From positions 1 to 64,000 of the forward strand of contig NZ_CP059209.1 of assembly GCF_014252075.1 (NCBI RefSeq): a stretch of DNA of 64,000 nt, given 5' to 3'. This DNA comes from Blattabacterium cuenoti. Lineage in GTDB: Bacteria; Bacteroidota; Bacteroidia; Flavobacteriales; Blattabacteriaceae. Shown here piece after piece: positions 17,200 through 27,221 of the stretch; position 1 is the first letter of the stretch; each line of letters starts with the position of its first letter. The position numbers and the translations under genes were made by a program. Under the pieces are notes generated by a model, which worked only from the letters and a program-made list of their open reading frames with translations, had not been told where the DNA came from and ran no database searches.

Positions 17200-19416
17200 T
17201 TGTTTCATAAAAGAACTCCGTTTTCTATTTTCATTATGATGTTATTCGTTTCTATTTTTGTTTATGCAAACGAAAAAAAAGAAAATAACGATTATCAAAT
17301 AAATAATTTTTTTAAAGATTTTGAAAACGTTATAAAATACAAATCAAATATACAAGAACATAATATAAAAGAAGGAAAATCCTTTCTAAAAGGAAAGGCT
17401 TCTATAGAATATGATGATATAAAAATTCAAGCAGATTGTATTGAATTTAATTGGAACAATGGAGATTTGCACGCAATTCAAAAAGAAAAATTTATTCTTT
17501 TTCAACAAGGAAATCATCAATACACTTTTAGTGATTTTCACATTAATTTGAAGAGTAAAAAAATAGAAGCAAAAGATTTTCATATAAAAAGTAAAAATCA
17601 CATGATTATAGCAAGTAGTATTGAAAAAAAAGATCAGAATACAAGTTTGATGAAAAAAATTACATATATATCAGATCCTTTTTTTCTAAAAAAGAAAGAC
17701 AATGATCCTGATTTTTATTTGAAAACAAGTTTCTTGAAATATTTTCATTTTAAGAAATATATTTTTTCTGGTCCCGTTTTTTTTTATTGGTATCAAGTTC
17801 CAATGCCTATATTTTTTCCTTTTTTATATATCCCTGTAAAAGAATTAAATAAAAATTTTTATGAAATGATATATCCAAAAATTGGAATTCAAAATAAAAG
17901 GATTTATGTAGAGGATATGGGGTTATTTTTACCAATTTCCAATTTATTGAATTTTAAAATATTAAGTTCAATATATAACACAGATAAATGGAATTTGAAA
18001 ACAAGAATGGAATATAAATTGAAATATTCCTATAATGGGTTTTTTGATTTCAATTATCAATCTATATCAAATAAACAACATGATTATCAATTTCAGTGGA
18101 AACATAATCAAGATTATAAGTCAGATTCTGATACAAAATTTAATGCAAACATTAATTATAATAAAAATATACTATCAGACAACAATGACAACGAATCTCT
18201 TTCATATTTAAGTATGAAAAAAAAATTTTCTAATTATTTATTGTTTCTGGATGCTTATATGGTAAAAAAAAACAACAATAATAAAGGAAAAATAAAATTT
18301 ATAATTCCAGAATTAATTTTTCATATGAAAAATATGTTTTTCAATAATCAAAAAAACTTTTTTTTACATCATACAAGCATAGAAAATAAAATATTGATTC
18401 ATAATTCTGTGGAATCTTGTGAAAAAAAAGTATCCTTTTATACTGGATTCAATCACAAAATGAATATTTCTACTTATTTTTCTTTTTTCGATTCTTATTT
18501 GAAAATTTCACCTAAATTTTTTTATGAGGAATTTTATATATGGAAATTTCCTTACACCTGCATTTCAAATTTGCAAAAAATAGATTTTTTAACAGACCTG
18601 ATATCTATCCCATTCAATAGGACTTTAGAAATCAAAAAAAATGTTTTTTTATTGAAACATCAAATAGAACCTGTGTTATCTTTCTATGTAAGATACTTTC
18701 CTCCTGTTTTTCATCATGAAAAAAATTATTTTGAAAAAAAAATAAACTTTATATTAAATAATGATTTGGATGTTCAAATAAAAAACAAATTTAATGAATA
18801 TCAAAAAATAAAAATGCTTAAGAATTTGAGTTCTTCATTTCTTGTTGATCAAAATACTATAAAATTGGACAATTTACATATTGTAGGTCATGCTGATTTT
18901 ACAAAAAATTTAGGTTTAAAATATAAAGGTGGAATAAATTTTGTTGGAAAAAAGAAGAAAATGAACAAAGTAATGTATTTTGATTTTTCTTTTTTTTGTA
19001 ATTATGATACCAATTTTTTTTCTGATAAAAATGAATATAGAAAAAAAGGAAAAAATCGTTATGATTATTTTCTTTTTGATAAAGAAAATTATGCAAAATA
19101 TTCAATTCCATTCTCTTTCAAAATTGATTTTCATTATAATTATGAAAACTATATCAATCAAAAGAAACTTTTTAATGCTTTTTTAGGTATAAATGGATCT
19201 GTAAATATTACAAAATATTGGAAAATTGATATTCATACGGATTATGATCTATTTAAAAAAAAGATAATCTTTACTAATATTATTTTTTATAGAGATTTAA
19301 GAAGTTTTAAGATGAGTTTTAATTGGATTCCTATGAAAAATCCTTCTTGGCATTTTTTTATTGGAATTAAAGATCCAAATTTGAGTAACATCATACAGTA
19401 TAATGAAAAAAACTAA
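17200..19416 (+). CDS. lptD: LPS-assembly outer-membrane protein, LptD/OstA family
   Basis: LptD is the outer-membrane barrel that inserts LPS into the outer leaflet. The 738-residue protein begins with a signal peptide (FSIFIMMLFVSIFVYA), then an OstA/LptA-like jellyroll (about 55-150, with ASIEYDDIKIQAD) and a long beta-strand-rich C-terminal region consistent with a barrel. It is shorter than many Bacteroidota homologues. The start is TTG at 17200. With lptB and an OstA-like gene also in the window, an LPS export pathway appears to be kept. The family call rests on domain layout, since barrel sequences diverge fast. Confidence 0.82.
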   Translation: MFHKRTPFSIFIMMLFVSIFVYANEKKENNDYQINNFFKDFENVIKYKSNIQEHNIKEGKSFLKGKASIEYDDIKIQADCIEFNWNNGDLHAIQKEKFILFQQGNHQYTFSDFHINLKSKKIEAKDFHIKSKNHMIIASSIEKKDQNTSLMKKITYISDPFFLKKKDNDPDFYLKTSFLKYFHFKKYIFSGPVFFYWYQVPMPIFFPFLYIPVKELNKNFYEMIYPKIGIQNKRIYVEDMGLFLPISNLLNFKILSSIYNTDKWNLKTRMEYKLKYSYNGFFDFNYQSISNKQHDYQFQWKHNQDYKSDSDTKFNANINYNKNILSDNNDNESLSYLSMKKKFSNYLLFLDAYMVKKNNNNKGKIKFIIPELIFHMKNMFFNNQKNFFLHHTSIENKILIHNSVESCEKKVSFYTGFNHKMNISTYFSFFDSYLKISPKFFYEEFYIWKFPYTCISNLQKIDFLTDLISIPFNRTLEIKKNVFLLKHQIEPVLSFYVRYFPPVFHHEKNYFEKKINFILNNDLDVQIKNKFNEYQKIKMLKNLSSSFLVDQNTIKLDNLHIVGHADFTKNLGLKYKGGINFVGKKKKMNKVMYFDFSFFCNYDTNFFSDKNEYRKKGKNRYDYFLFDKENYAKYSIPFSFKIDFHYNYENYINQKKLFNAFLGINGSVNITKYWKIDIHTDYDLFKKKIIFTNIIFYRDLRSFKMSFNWIPMKNPSWHFFIGIKDPNLSNIIQYNEKN

Positions 19417-19428
19417 AATAAATTAAAT

Positions 19429-19812
19429 ATGATCCACAAAAAATTTTCAATAGAAAAAATTCCATCTTATGGAGCATATAGCACATGTGTTCTTGTGGGG
19501 AATTTGTTATTTGTTTCTGGACAAATAGGTGTAGATCCAAAAACTGGAAAATTAATTTCTGATTCTATAGAAATGGAAACAAAGAAAATAATGGAAAATC
19601 TGAAAATTATTCTTTCAGAAAATGGAATAGGGTTTCAAAATGTTATCAAGACTTCTATTTTTATAAGAAATATGAGTCATTTTTCTAAAATAAATGATGT
19701 ATACTCTAAATTTTTTCATGAAGGGAATTATCCAGCTAGAGAAACTATTCAAGTTTCTGGATTGCCGAAAAATGCTAGTATAGAAATATCTTTGATTGCA
19801 TGTAAAAATTAG
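19429..19812 (+). CDS. ridA: RidA/YjgF-family enamine/imine deaminase
   Basis: RidA-family proteins hydrolyse reactive enamine and imine intermediates released by PLP enzymes such as threonine dehydratase. The 127 residues include the family core FVSGQIGVDPKTGKL and NYPARETIQVSGLPKNA, whose Arg is the conserved substrate-binding residue. It lies 12 bases after lptD and just before the OstA-like gene, so it is probably part of that plus-strand operon. Subfamily and exact substrate are not clear from sequence. Confidence 0.9.
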   Translation: MIHKKFSIEKIPSYGAYSTCVLVGNLLFVSGQIGVDPKTGKLISDSIEMETKKIMENLKIILSENGIGFQNVIKTSIFIRNMSHFSKINDVYSKFFHEGNYPARETIQVSGLPKNASIEISLIACKN

Positions 19813-19839
19813 ATCTTTAGATATATTGTCAAATCAATT

Positions 19840-21504
19840 GTGAAATATTGCTTTTTATTCTTTTTTTTATTACTGAATCAAGCATATTCTGAAAATGTCC
19901 AGATTTTTCATGCTGACTTAATACAAAAAAATGATCATAATAATTCTATTTCTTTAATAGGAAATGTTCATTTTAAATATAAAAAATACCATCTTTTTTG
20001 TGATGAAGCTATTTATCATAAAAAAAACAATAGATTGTATGGTCACGGAAATGTACAATTAGAATCAGAAAAAAATAAAATAATTTCTAAAAAAATATAT
20101 ATAGAAGATAATTTTTCTCATTTCAAACTATCAGGTGGAGTGGTTTTATCTGTAGGAAAGATAAAACTAATAGCAGATACAATCAACTATGATTTAAGAA
20201 AAAAATTACTTAAAGCTGTTAATAATGTAGTTGTTTTTTTTAAAAAATTGAAGTTAACCACAAATATGTTAGAATATGATTTCAATCGAAAAAAAATTTT
20301 TTATAAGATGAATAGTATCATTTATTATGATGATTATGTAGTACATAGTAAAGAAGGTTTTTTTTCACCTGATGAAGAAAAGGCAGAATTAAAAAATGGA
20401 ATAAAATTGATCAGTAAGAATTATACTGTATACGCCGACATTTTGGAATATTTTTTTAAGAAAAACAAAATAAATTTCAATGATTCTGCTCTTATCACAC
20501 AAAATGATAATTCAGATAACTTTATCTATGTTAAAAAAGCGTTGTTTTTTATTCAAAAAAAAATATTTCTATTAGAAAAGTATATTAGTATTCATTATAA
20601 TGAAAAAATTATAAAAGGAAAATATCTGTTTTTTGATGAGAAAAAAAAATATGGATTTATTAGAAATTTTTTATTAGAAGATTTAAAAAAAAAATATTTT
20701 TTGATGGGTGGATATGGAAAGTTTGATTTTAATAATAATTCTTTGATTTTAAAAAAAAATCCAAAAATAGTAAGAATTTCGAAGAAAAATTCTTTTCTTA
20801 TTTATTCAGATATTTTAAAGATGAATTTTAAAAAAAATTCTTCATATTTAATTCAAGCTTTTTCTGTTGAAAGTTTTTTTTTGAATGAATCTATTCAAGG
20901 AAAATCTAGTGTTTTAAATTATGAATCTTCAAATGATTACATTCAATTTGATGGAAATCCTATTTTTTGGTTTCAGAACCAACAAATAACTGGTAAATCC
21001 ATCTATATTTCTTTTCAAGAAAAAGATGAATATTTTTTGAAAACCATAAAAATTATAAAAAATGCTTTTTATATAGAAAAAATAAATTCAAAAGAATTTA
21101 ATCAAGTAGAAGGAGATCTCATGATTGGTTTTTTTAATGAAAAAAATATTTTGGAAAAAATTTCCATTCAAGGAAATATTAATAGCATTATTTTTCTTTC
21201 TTCTAAAGAAAATAAGTTAATGAATAAATCTTCTTGTGGAATGCTCTCATTATATTTAGATATAGAAAAAAAAATAAGAAATATTTCTTGTGCAGAACAG
21301 GCCTATTCAGAATTAATTCCTATATCTGAAAAAACTCCCAATGAATTTCTTTTTCTTTCCAAATTCTATTGGAAAGAAAAAGAAAAGCCCAATGCATATA
21401 AAAATTTTCTTGTGGACAAAGAAATAGAGAAATACAGAAAAGAAAATCATTTAGAACAAGAAGAAATCGAAAAAATAAAACAAAATAAAACTAAATTCTT
21501 ATGA
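19840..21504 (+). CDS. OstA-like periplasmic protein (LptA/LptD N-domain family)
   Basis: This 554-residue protein has a signal peptide ([15 protein letters not shown]) and repeated OstA-like beta-strand units. Examples are ISLIGNVHFKYKKYHLFCDEA and GHGNVQLESEKNKI, which resemble LptA and the N-domain of LptD. That suggests a periplasmic lipid-transport or bridge role in LPS export. The C-terminal 60 residues are charged and probably helical. The start is GTG at 19840. It overlaps the following aminotransferase by four bases. Bacteroidota commonly carry such an OstA-like protein besides LptD; its exact role is not established here. Confidence 0.78.
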   Translation: MKYCFLFFFLLLNQAYSENVQIFHADLIQKNDHNNSISLIGNVHFKYKKYHLFCDEAIYHKKNNRLYGHGNVQLESEKNKIISKKIYIEDNFSHFKLSGGVVLSVGKIKLIADTINYDLRKKLLKAVNNVVVFFKKLKLTTNMLEYDFNRKKIFYKMNSIIYYDDYVVHSKEGFFSPDEEKAELKNGIKLISKNYTVYADILEYFFKKNKINFNDSALITQNDNSDNFIYVKKALFFIQKKIFLLEKYISIHYNEKIIKGKYLFFDEKKKYGFIRNFLLEDLKKKYFLMGGYGKFDFNNNSLILKKNPKIVRISKKNSFLIYSDILKMNFKKNSSYLIQAFSVESFFLNESIQGKSSVLNYESSNDYIQFDGNPIFWFQNQQITGKSIYISFQEKDEYFLKTIKIIKNAFYIEKINSKEFNQVEGDLMIGFFNEKNILEKISIQGNINSIIFLSSKENKLMNKSSCGMLSLYLDIEKKIRNISCAEQAYSELIPISEKTPNEFLFLSKFYWKEKEKPNAYKNFLVDKEIEKYRKENHLEQEEIEKIKQNKTKFL

Positions 21505-22697
21505 AAGAATTAGAAAAGGATTTTTTTCAATATCAAACTCAAATCACTCCTTCTCCCATGAAAATTATGGTAGATTATGCTGATGGAAACTATATTTATG
21601 GAAATAATGGAAAAAAATATTTAGATTTTGTGGCAGGTGTTTCCGTAAATATTTTAGGACACGGAAATAAAATAATAAAAGAAGCTATAAAAAAACAAGT
21701 AGATAAATATTTACATACTATGGTTTATGGAGAATTTATACAAAACCCTTGTGTAAAACTTTGCAAAGAAATAGCAAAAAATACTCCAAATCCACTTACT
21801 ACTACTTATTTAGTTAATTCTGGAACAGAAGCAGTAGAAGGTGCTTTAAAATTAGCTAAATGTTATACTGGAAGAGAAGAGATTATTTCTTGCAAATGGG
21901 CTTACCATGGTAGTACTCATGGATCTATGAGTATTATGGGAAATGAAGAAAATAAAAGACCTTTTAGACCATTGCTTCCTTTAGTTAAATTTATAACATT
22001 TAATCATATAGAAGAACTGGTTTCTTCTATATCAGAAAAAACAGCTTGTATCATTTTAGAAACAATTCAGTGTTCCAATGGAATTGTATTGCCTGATGAT
22101 TCTTTTTTAAAAAAAGTAAGAGAAGAGTGTAATAAAAAAAAGACTTTAATGATTCTTGATGAAGTCCAAACTGGATTTGGAAGAACAGGAAAACTTTTCG
22201 CTTTTGAACATTATGGAATAGTTCCTGATATTTTAATAATGGGAAAAGGAATGGGAGGAGGGATGCCTATTAGTGGGTTTATTTCATCTGATAAAATTAT
22301 GAAGACTTTTTGTGACACTTATCCCTTAGGACATTTAACTACTTTTGGAGGAAATGCTGTTTCTGCTTCAGCTTCTTTAGCTACTTTAGATCAATTAATA
22401 AATTCTAATATAATGGAACAAGTGTCTATGAAAGAAAAGTGGTTTAGAAAATATTTAGTTCATGATGAAATAGAAAGTATTAATGGAAAAGGGCTTATTT
22501 TGTCTTTTGAATTAAGAGATAAAAATTCAGTGGAAAAATTATTACAAAATTGTATCAATAAAGGATTAATTTTATTTCGTTTTTTATTTCACAGTCATTC
22601 ATTACGTATATCTCCTCCATTGACTGTCACAAAAAAAGAAATTGAAAAAGGATGTTCTATTATTATTGAAAGTTTAAATCAACTTAAAAAAAAATAA
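21501..22697 (+). CDS. Class III (acetylornithine/ornithine-type) aminotransferase
   Basis: This PLP enzyme has the class III fold: a glycine-rich GTEAVEGALKLAK segment, the cofactor Asp in LDEVQTGFGRTGKLFAFEHYG and the Schiff-base Lys in MGKGMGGGMPISGF. Its 398 residues match acetylornithine, ornithine or 4-aminobutyrate aminotransferases. Substrate cannot be told from sequence, and no arginine genes are nearby, so no symbol is given. It overlaps the OstA-like gene by four bases. truA starts six bases after its stop. Confidence 0.9.
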   Translation: MKELEKDFFQYQTQITPSPMKIMVDYADGNYIYGNNGKKYLDFVAGVSVNILGHGNKIIKEAIKKQVDKYLHTMVYGEFIQNPCVKLCKEIAKNTPNPLTTTYLVNSGTEAVEGALKLAKCYTGREEIISCKWAYHGSTHGSMSIMGNEENKRPFRPLLPLVKFITFNHIEELVSSISEKTACIILETIQCSNGIVLPDDSFLKKVREECNKKKTLMILDEVQTGFGRTGKLFAFEHYGIVPDILIMGKGMGGGMPISGFISSDKIMKTFCDTYPLGHLTTFGGNAVSASASLATLDQLINSNIMEQVSMKEKWFRKYLVHDEIESINGKGLILSFELRDKNSVEKLLQNCINKGLILFRFLFHSHSLRISPPLTVTKKEIEKGCSIIIESLNQLKKK

Positions 22698-22702
22698 TGT
22701 AA

Positions 22703-23446
22703 TTGAGATTTTTCATTGAATTAGCTTATAATGGTAAATATTTTTATGGATGGCAAATCCAAAAAAAAGGAAGTACAGTAGAGGGAAATTTAGAATATTG
22801 TTTATCTAAATTGTTAAAAAAGTCTATCAATGTCATAGGTGCTGGAAGAACAGATAAAGGAGTACATGCTAAGCAAATGTTTGCGCATTTTGATTATGAA
22901 GGAAAAATTACTAATAACTTAATAGAAAAATTAAATATTTTTCTACCAAAATCTATTAAAGTATTAAATATTTTTCCAGTAAAAGAAAATATTCATGCAA
23001 GATTTAATGCTATAAAACGAACGTATAAATATTATTTAACACGTAAAAAAAACCCATTTTTTCAAGATTTTTCTTGGTATTGTTTTTATCCATTAAATAT
23101 TCATCGAATGAATATAGCTTCTAAGGAATTAATGCGATATAAAGATTTTAGTTCTTTTTGCAAAAAAAAAACTTCTGAAACGGGAAATAATATATGTAAA
23201 ATCAGTCATGCCTGTTGGTCTATTGATAATGATCTCTTCTGTTTTACTATTGAATCTAATAGATTTTTAAGATCTATGGTTAGATGCATTATTGGTACAC
23301 TTATTGATGTTGGAAGAAACAAAATTAGCATTAGTGAATTTGTCAAAATCATAGAATCTAAAAATTCTAATTATTGTAGATCAATAGTTCCTGCATGCGG
23401 ACTATTTCTTACCAGAATTATTTATCCAGAAGATATTTTTTTATGA
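22703..23446 (+). CDS. truA: tRNA pseudouridine(38-40) synthase TruA
   Basis: TruA makes pseudouridine at positions 38-40 in the anticodon stem-loop. The 247 residues start RFFIELAYNGKYFYGWQ and contain the catalytic Asp in GAGRTDKGVHAKQ. The C-terminal segment FTIESNRFLRSMVRCIIGTL is also conserved. The start is TTG at 22703. Its stop overlaps the ABC transporter start as ATGA, so the two are translationally coupled. Confidence 0.96.
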   Translation: MRFFIELAYNGKYFYGWQIQKKGSTVEGNLEYCLSKLLKKSINVIGAGRTDKGVHAKQMFAHFDYEGKITNNLIEKLNIFLPKSIKVLNIFPVKENIHARFNAIKRTYKYYLTRKKNPFFQDFSWYCFYPLNIHRMNIASKELMRYKDFSSFCKKKTSETGNNICKISHACWSIDNDLFCFTIESNRFLRSMVRCIIGTLIDVGRNKISISEFVKIIESKNSNYCRSIVPACGLFLTRIIYPEDIFL

Positions 23447-25194
23447 AAGAAAATTTAAAAATGAAAGGATCTTACTTGAAACAGCTTATCAAAATTAGTT
23501 TAGATTATAAATTAATATTGATAGCAACAATTATTACTTCTGTATTAATATCTTTTATTTCTGCTTATCGTCCCAAGTTAATCCAAAAAGCTATAGATAT
23601 TCATATCCTTTATAAGGATTTCTTTGGACTGAAAAATATATTGATGTTGATTCTTCTCCTTCTTTTCTTAGAAAGCATATTTCATTTTATTTTATTATAT
23701 CTCTCGAATGTATTAGCTCAAAATGTTATTGAAAAAATAAGAATTCTTTTATTTGAAAAACTGTTGCATTTTAAAAATTCTTTCTTTAATAAAACTCCAA
23801 TAGGAAAACTAGTATCTTATTCCATATCAGATATAGAAACTATAACTGTCATATTTAATGATGGAATTTTACTTGTTTCTGGAGACGTTTTAAGAATTGT
23901 TATGATTATAATAATAATGTTTACAGTACATAAAAAATTATCTTTCATTGTTTTTTTTACTATTCCTTTTATGTATATCCTCACTCGATTTTTTCAAAAA
24001 ACACTAAAAAAAACTTTTCATGAAGAACGAGTACAAACTTCACGTTTGAATAGTTTTTTGCAAGAAAACATTATAGGAATGTCTGTTATTCAACTTTTTC
24101 ATAAAGAAAAAGAAGAATACTTAAAATTTAAGTCTATCAATTGTGAATTGATGAATGCTCATTTTAAGACTATTTTTTACTTTTCTATTTTTTTTCCTAT
24201 CGTAGAACTTGTTTCTGCAGTGACAATAAGTATTGTTATATTTTATGGAGGATTTCATGCAATTGAAAAAGGAAATGTAAAACCAGGGCAAATTATTGCT
24301 TTTATTTTTTTTATCTATCTTCTTTTTCGTCCTATGCGACAAATAGCAGATCGATTTAATATTATACAAAGAGGAATTGCCGGGATAGAAAGAATATTTT
24401 CTATATTAAATTCTGATGAAATCATCATTAATAAGGGGAACTTGCGTTTAAGAAACCTAAAAGGACATATTGTATTTAATAATGTTCATTTTTCATATAT
24501 TGAAAACGAAATGGTTTTAAATGGAATTTCTTTTGAAATTCAACCTGGAGAAAAGGTCTCTATAGTAGGAGCTACAGGATCCGGAAAATCTACGATTACT
24601 CATTTAATTTCTAGATTATATGAAATTAATAAAGGGAATATTTGGATTGATGGACATTCTATTCAAGATATAGAATTAGAAAATTTAAGATCTCATATAA
24701 AGGTAGTTACACAAGATACATTTTTATTTAATGATTCTATTATAAATAATATTACACTAGGTGATCCTTCAATTAGTATTGATAAAATAGAAAATATGGC
24801 AAAAAAGATAGGAATTCATAATTTTATTACATCATTTCCTGATGGTTATCAATATATCGTAAAAGAAAGAGGAGGTTTTTTATCACTTGGAGAAAAACAA
24901 TTAATTTCTTTTTTAAGAGTTCAAATGCATCCTTATTCTATTCTTATATTAGATGAAGCTACAGCTTCTTTAAATAAGGAGTTAGAAAAAAAAATTTATC
25001 ATGCTACAGATTTTCTAACCAAACATAAAACTTCGATCATTATTACGCACCGTCTTTCTACATTAGAAAATTCTGATAAAATATTAGCCCTAGATAAGGG
25101 ATGTATCGTAGAAAAAGGAACTCATCAAGAGTTGATTCAACTTAATGGATATTATGCAGAATTATATAAAGAATCTTTTCAAAAAGAAAATTAA
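23443..25194 (+). CDS. ABC exporter, fused permease and ATPase (MsbA-like)
   Basis: This half-transporter has an ABC type I exporter membrane domain with about six helices (about 20-310) and a C-terminal ATPase (about 340-583). The ATPase shows Walker A GATGSGKST, a variant signature LSLGEKQL, Walker B ILILDEATAS and the switch His in ITHRLST. Substrate could be lipid A, another lipid or a drug. A lipid flippase role is plausible given nearby LPS genes but is inference. I start it at the ATG at 23443, giving 583 residues, rather than the upstream ATG inside truA. It overlaps convergent surA by four bases. Confidence 0.9.
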   Translation: MKENLKMKGSYLKQLIKISLDYKLILIATIITSVLISFISAYRPKLIQKAIDIHILYKDFFGLKNILMLILLLLFLESIFHFILLYLSNVLAQNVIEKIRILLFEKLLHFKNSFFNKTPIGKLVSYSISDIETITVIFNDGILLVSGDVLRIVMIIIIMFTVHKKLSFIVFFTIPFMYILTRFFQKTLKKTFHEERVQTSRLNSFLQENIIGMSVIQLFHKEKEEYLKFKSINCELMNAHFKTIFYFSIFFPIVELVSAVTISIVIFYGGFHAIEKGNVKPGQIIAFIFFIYLLFRPMRQIADRFNIIQRGIAGIERIFSILNSDEIIINKGNLRLRNLKGHIVFNNVHFSYIENEMVLNGISFEIQPGEKVSIVGATGSGKSTITHLISRLYEINKGNIWIDGHSIQDIELENLRSHIKVVTQDTFLFNDSIINNITLGDPSISIDKIENMAKKIGIHNFITSFPDGYQYIVKERGGFLSLGEKQLISFLRVQMHPYSILILDEATASLNKELEKKIYHATDFLTKHKTSIIITHRLSTLENSDKILALDKGCIVEKGTHQELIQLNGYYAELYKESFQKEN

Positions 25195-26429
25195 GGACAC
25201 TTAATATAAGTTTTTTTTAATGTTTTTTTTGCCCAATTTTTTATTATATCTTTTTTTTTCATGTCTTTTACAAGGGTTTTTAACCTTGTATAATCTGTTT
25301 CAAAAGAAATAGGATGAGAAGGAATGCTATCTAATAATTTGACTATAAAAAATGCTTCTTTTCCGTTTACAATTTCTTGATAAGGATTAGAAATTTTTCC
25401 TTTTTTTAAAATATCTAATGTTTTTTTCATGTTTTTTGATAGTTGATTTTCTTCAACCCAAATATTATTCCATATTGAATAATTCACAATTTGATTGTCT
25501 TTTTCTTTGTTCATCAAATTTTCAAAATTTAGATTTTCAATTCTTTTTTTAATCGAATCTACAAATGATTTTGTTTCTCTCAATTCATCTTTCGTATATT
25601 TAGGTTTAATTAAAATATGTCTTATATCAACTTCATCATTTCTTTTTTTATTCAATTTAATTAAATGAAACCCTAAGTCAGTTTCAAAAGGTTCAGATAT
25701 TTCCTCTTCTGATAAAGAGAGAACTACACGTTTAAATTCTTTTGAAAGACGATTTATTTTAATTCCTTGAATTAACCCTCCATTCCATGCTGAATAATTC
25801 TCTTCAGAGAACAAAATAGCTTGAATAGAAAAATCCATATCAGAATGGATTTCTTTTTTAATTTTTTTTAAAGAGTCGGTAATTTTTTTTCTATTAATTT
25901 GACTTAATTTTGGATAAAAAACTATATAAGAAATATACATTTTTTTGGGAACGAAAGGAATTTTATTCTTGTTTTTAGTAAAAAAATATTTCACTTCTTG
26001 AGGAGATATCTCTATATTATCCGTTATTTTTTGATAAAATTTTTCTATATATTGATGATTTTTGACTGTTTCTGTTAATTTTTGAATAAAGTTTTTTTTC
26101 CTAAATTGTATTAAAAATTCTTCTTGATCTGCATATTTATTACTCATTTCTGAAAATAATTCTTGGGTTTTCAATTCTAATTCTTGATCTATGATTTGTA
26201 TACTTGAATCTTTTTTTGCATGGTAAAGCATTAGTTTTTCAATCAAAAGATCATCTAAACAGTTTTTTTGGTTCTTAGTTTTTATTTCTGAATCTAAAAT
26301 AATCTCATCTCCTATTATGGCATAAATTCCTCCTAATTTTTCAAAAGAATAAGAAAAATGATTCCTATATATTATGAATATGAAGAAAAAGAAGAAAAAT
26401 AAAGAATATTTTTTGAGACTTTTTTTCAT
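25191..26429 (-). CDS. SurA-like periplasmic chaperone / peptidyl-prolyl isomerase
   Basis: SurA-type proteins escort outer-membrane barrels through the periplasm. The 412 residues begin with a hydrophobic signal sequence (SLFFFFFFIFIIY), followed by a SurA N-terminal helical domain and two parvulin-like regions. The second starts VDIRHILIKPKYT; the first includes GGLIQG and FETDLGFHLIKL. It lies alone on the minus strand, divergent from lptB and convergent with the ABC exporter. With lptD and tamB in the window this fits outer-membrane assembly. Confidence 0.86.
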   Translation of the reverse strand: MKKSLKKYSLFFFFFFIFIIYRNHFSYSFEKLGGIYAIIGDEIILDSEIKTKNQKNCLDDLLIEKLMLYHAKKDSSIQIIDQELELKTQELFSEMSNKYADQEEFLIQFRKKNFIQKLTETVKNHQYIEKFYQKITDNIEISPQEVKYFFTKNKNKIPFVPKKMYISYIVFYPKLSQINRKKITDSLKKIKKEIHSDMDFSIQAILFSEENYSAWNGGLIQGIKINRLSKEFKRVVLSLSEEEISEPFETDLGFHLIKLNKKRNDEVDIRHILIKPKYTKDELRETKSFVDSIKKRIENLNFENLMNKEKDNQIVNYSIWNNIWVEENQLSKNMKKTLDILKKGKISNPYQEIVNGKEAFFIVKLLDSIPSHPISFETDYTRLKTLVKDMKKKDIIKNWAKKTLKKTYIKCP

Positions 26430-26480
26430 CAGATTAATTTTTTATTCCAATAACTAATAATACAAAAAAATTATAATATT

Positions 26481-27221
26481 ATGACTTTAATGGCTAAAAA
26501 TCTATATAAAAAATATAAAAAAAAATATGTAGTTAAAAATGTTTCTTTTAAATTAAATAAAGGGGAAATAGTAGGATTAATTGGGCCCAATGGAGCCGGA
26601 AAAACAACTTCTTTTTATATGATAGTAGGACTTATAAAGCCGGATCAAGGAAAAATTTTTCTTTGTGAAGAAAATATTACAGAAAAACCAATGTATCAAC
26701 GTTCTAAAAAAGGAATTGGATATTTGTCGCAAGAACCTTCTATATTTAGAAAGTTATCTGTAGAAGACAATATTTTGTGCATATTAGAAATGCAAAAAAA
26801 ATTTTATAAAGAAAGAAGAAAAATAACAGAAAAACTAATTGAAGAACTGGGGTTACAACATATAAAAACTCATCGAGGGGATCTTCTTTCTGGAGGGGAA
26901 AGAAGACGTACCGAAATAGCCAGATGTCTGTCTACAAATCCTCAGTTTATTCTTTTAGATGAACCTTTTTCTGGAATAGATCCAATAGCTATAGAAGAGT
27001 TGCAAAGAATTATTATTTCTCTGAAGAAAAAAAATATAGGAATATTAATTACAGATCATAACGTGCAAGAAATTTTTACGATAACAGATAGAATTTATTT
27101 AATGTTTGAAGGTGAGATTTTAAAACATGGATTAACTATGGAAATAATGCAAGATTCTTTGGTAAAAAAAGTTTATTTAGGAAATCGTAAATCGTTTTAT
27201 AAAAATGAATCATCGTTTTAA
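26481..27221 (+). CDS. lptB: LPS export ABC transporter ATPase LptB
   Basis: LptB drives extraction of LPS from the inner membrane with LptF and LptG. The 246 residues show Walker A GPNGAGKTT, a Q-loop in YLSQEPSIFRKLSVEDN, signature LLSGGERRRTEIAR, Walker B FILLDEPFSGIDP and the His switch in ITDHNVQE. The combination QEPSIFRKLSV and SGGERRR is characteristic of LptB rather than amino-acid importers. The thiamine pyrophosphokinase gene starts 17 bases before its end. Confidence 0.95.
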   Translation: MTLMAKNLYKKYKKKYVVKNVSFKLNKGEIVGLIGPNGAGKTTSFYMIVGLIKPDQGKIFLCEENITEKPMYQRSKKGIGYLSQEPSIFRKLSVEDNILCILEMQKKFYKERRKITEKLIEELGLQHIKTHRGDLLSGGERRRTEIARCLSTNPQFILLDEPFSGIDPIAIEELQRIIISLKKKNIGILITDHNVQEIFTITDRIYLMFEGEILKHGLTMEIMQDSLVKKVYLGNRKSFYKNESSF

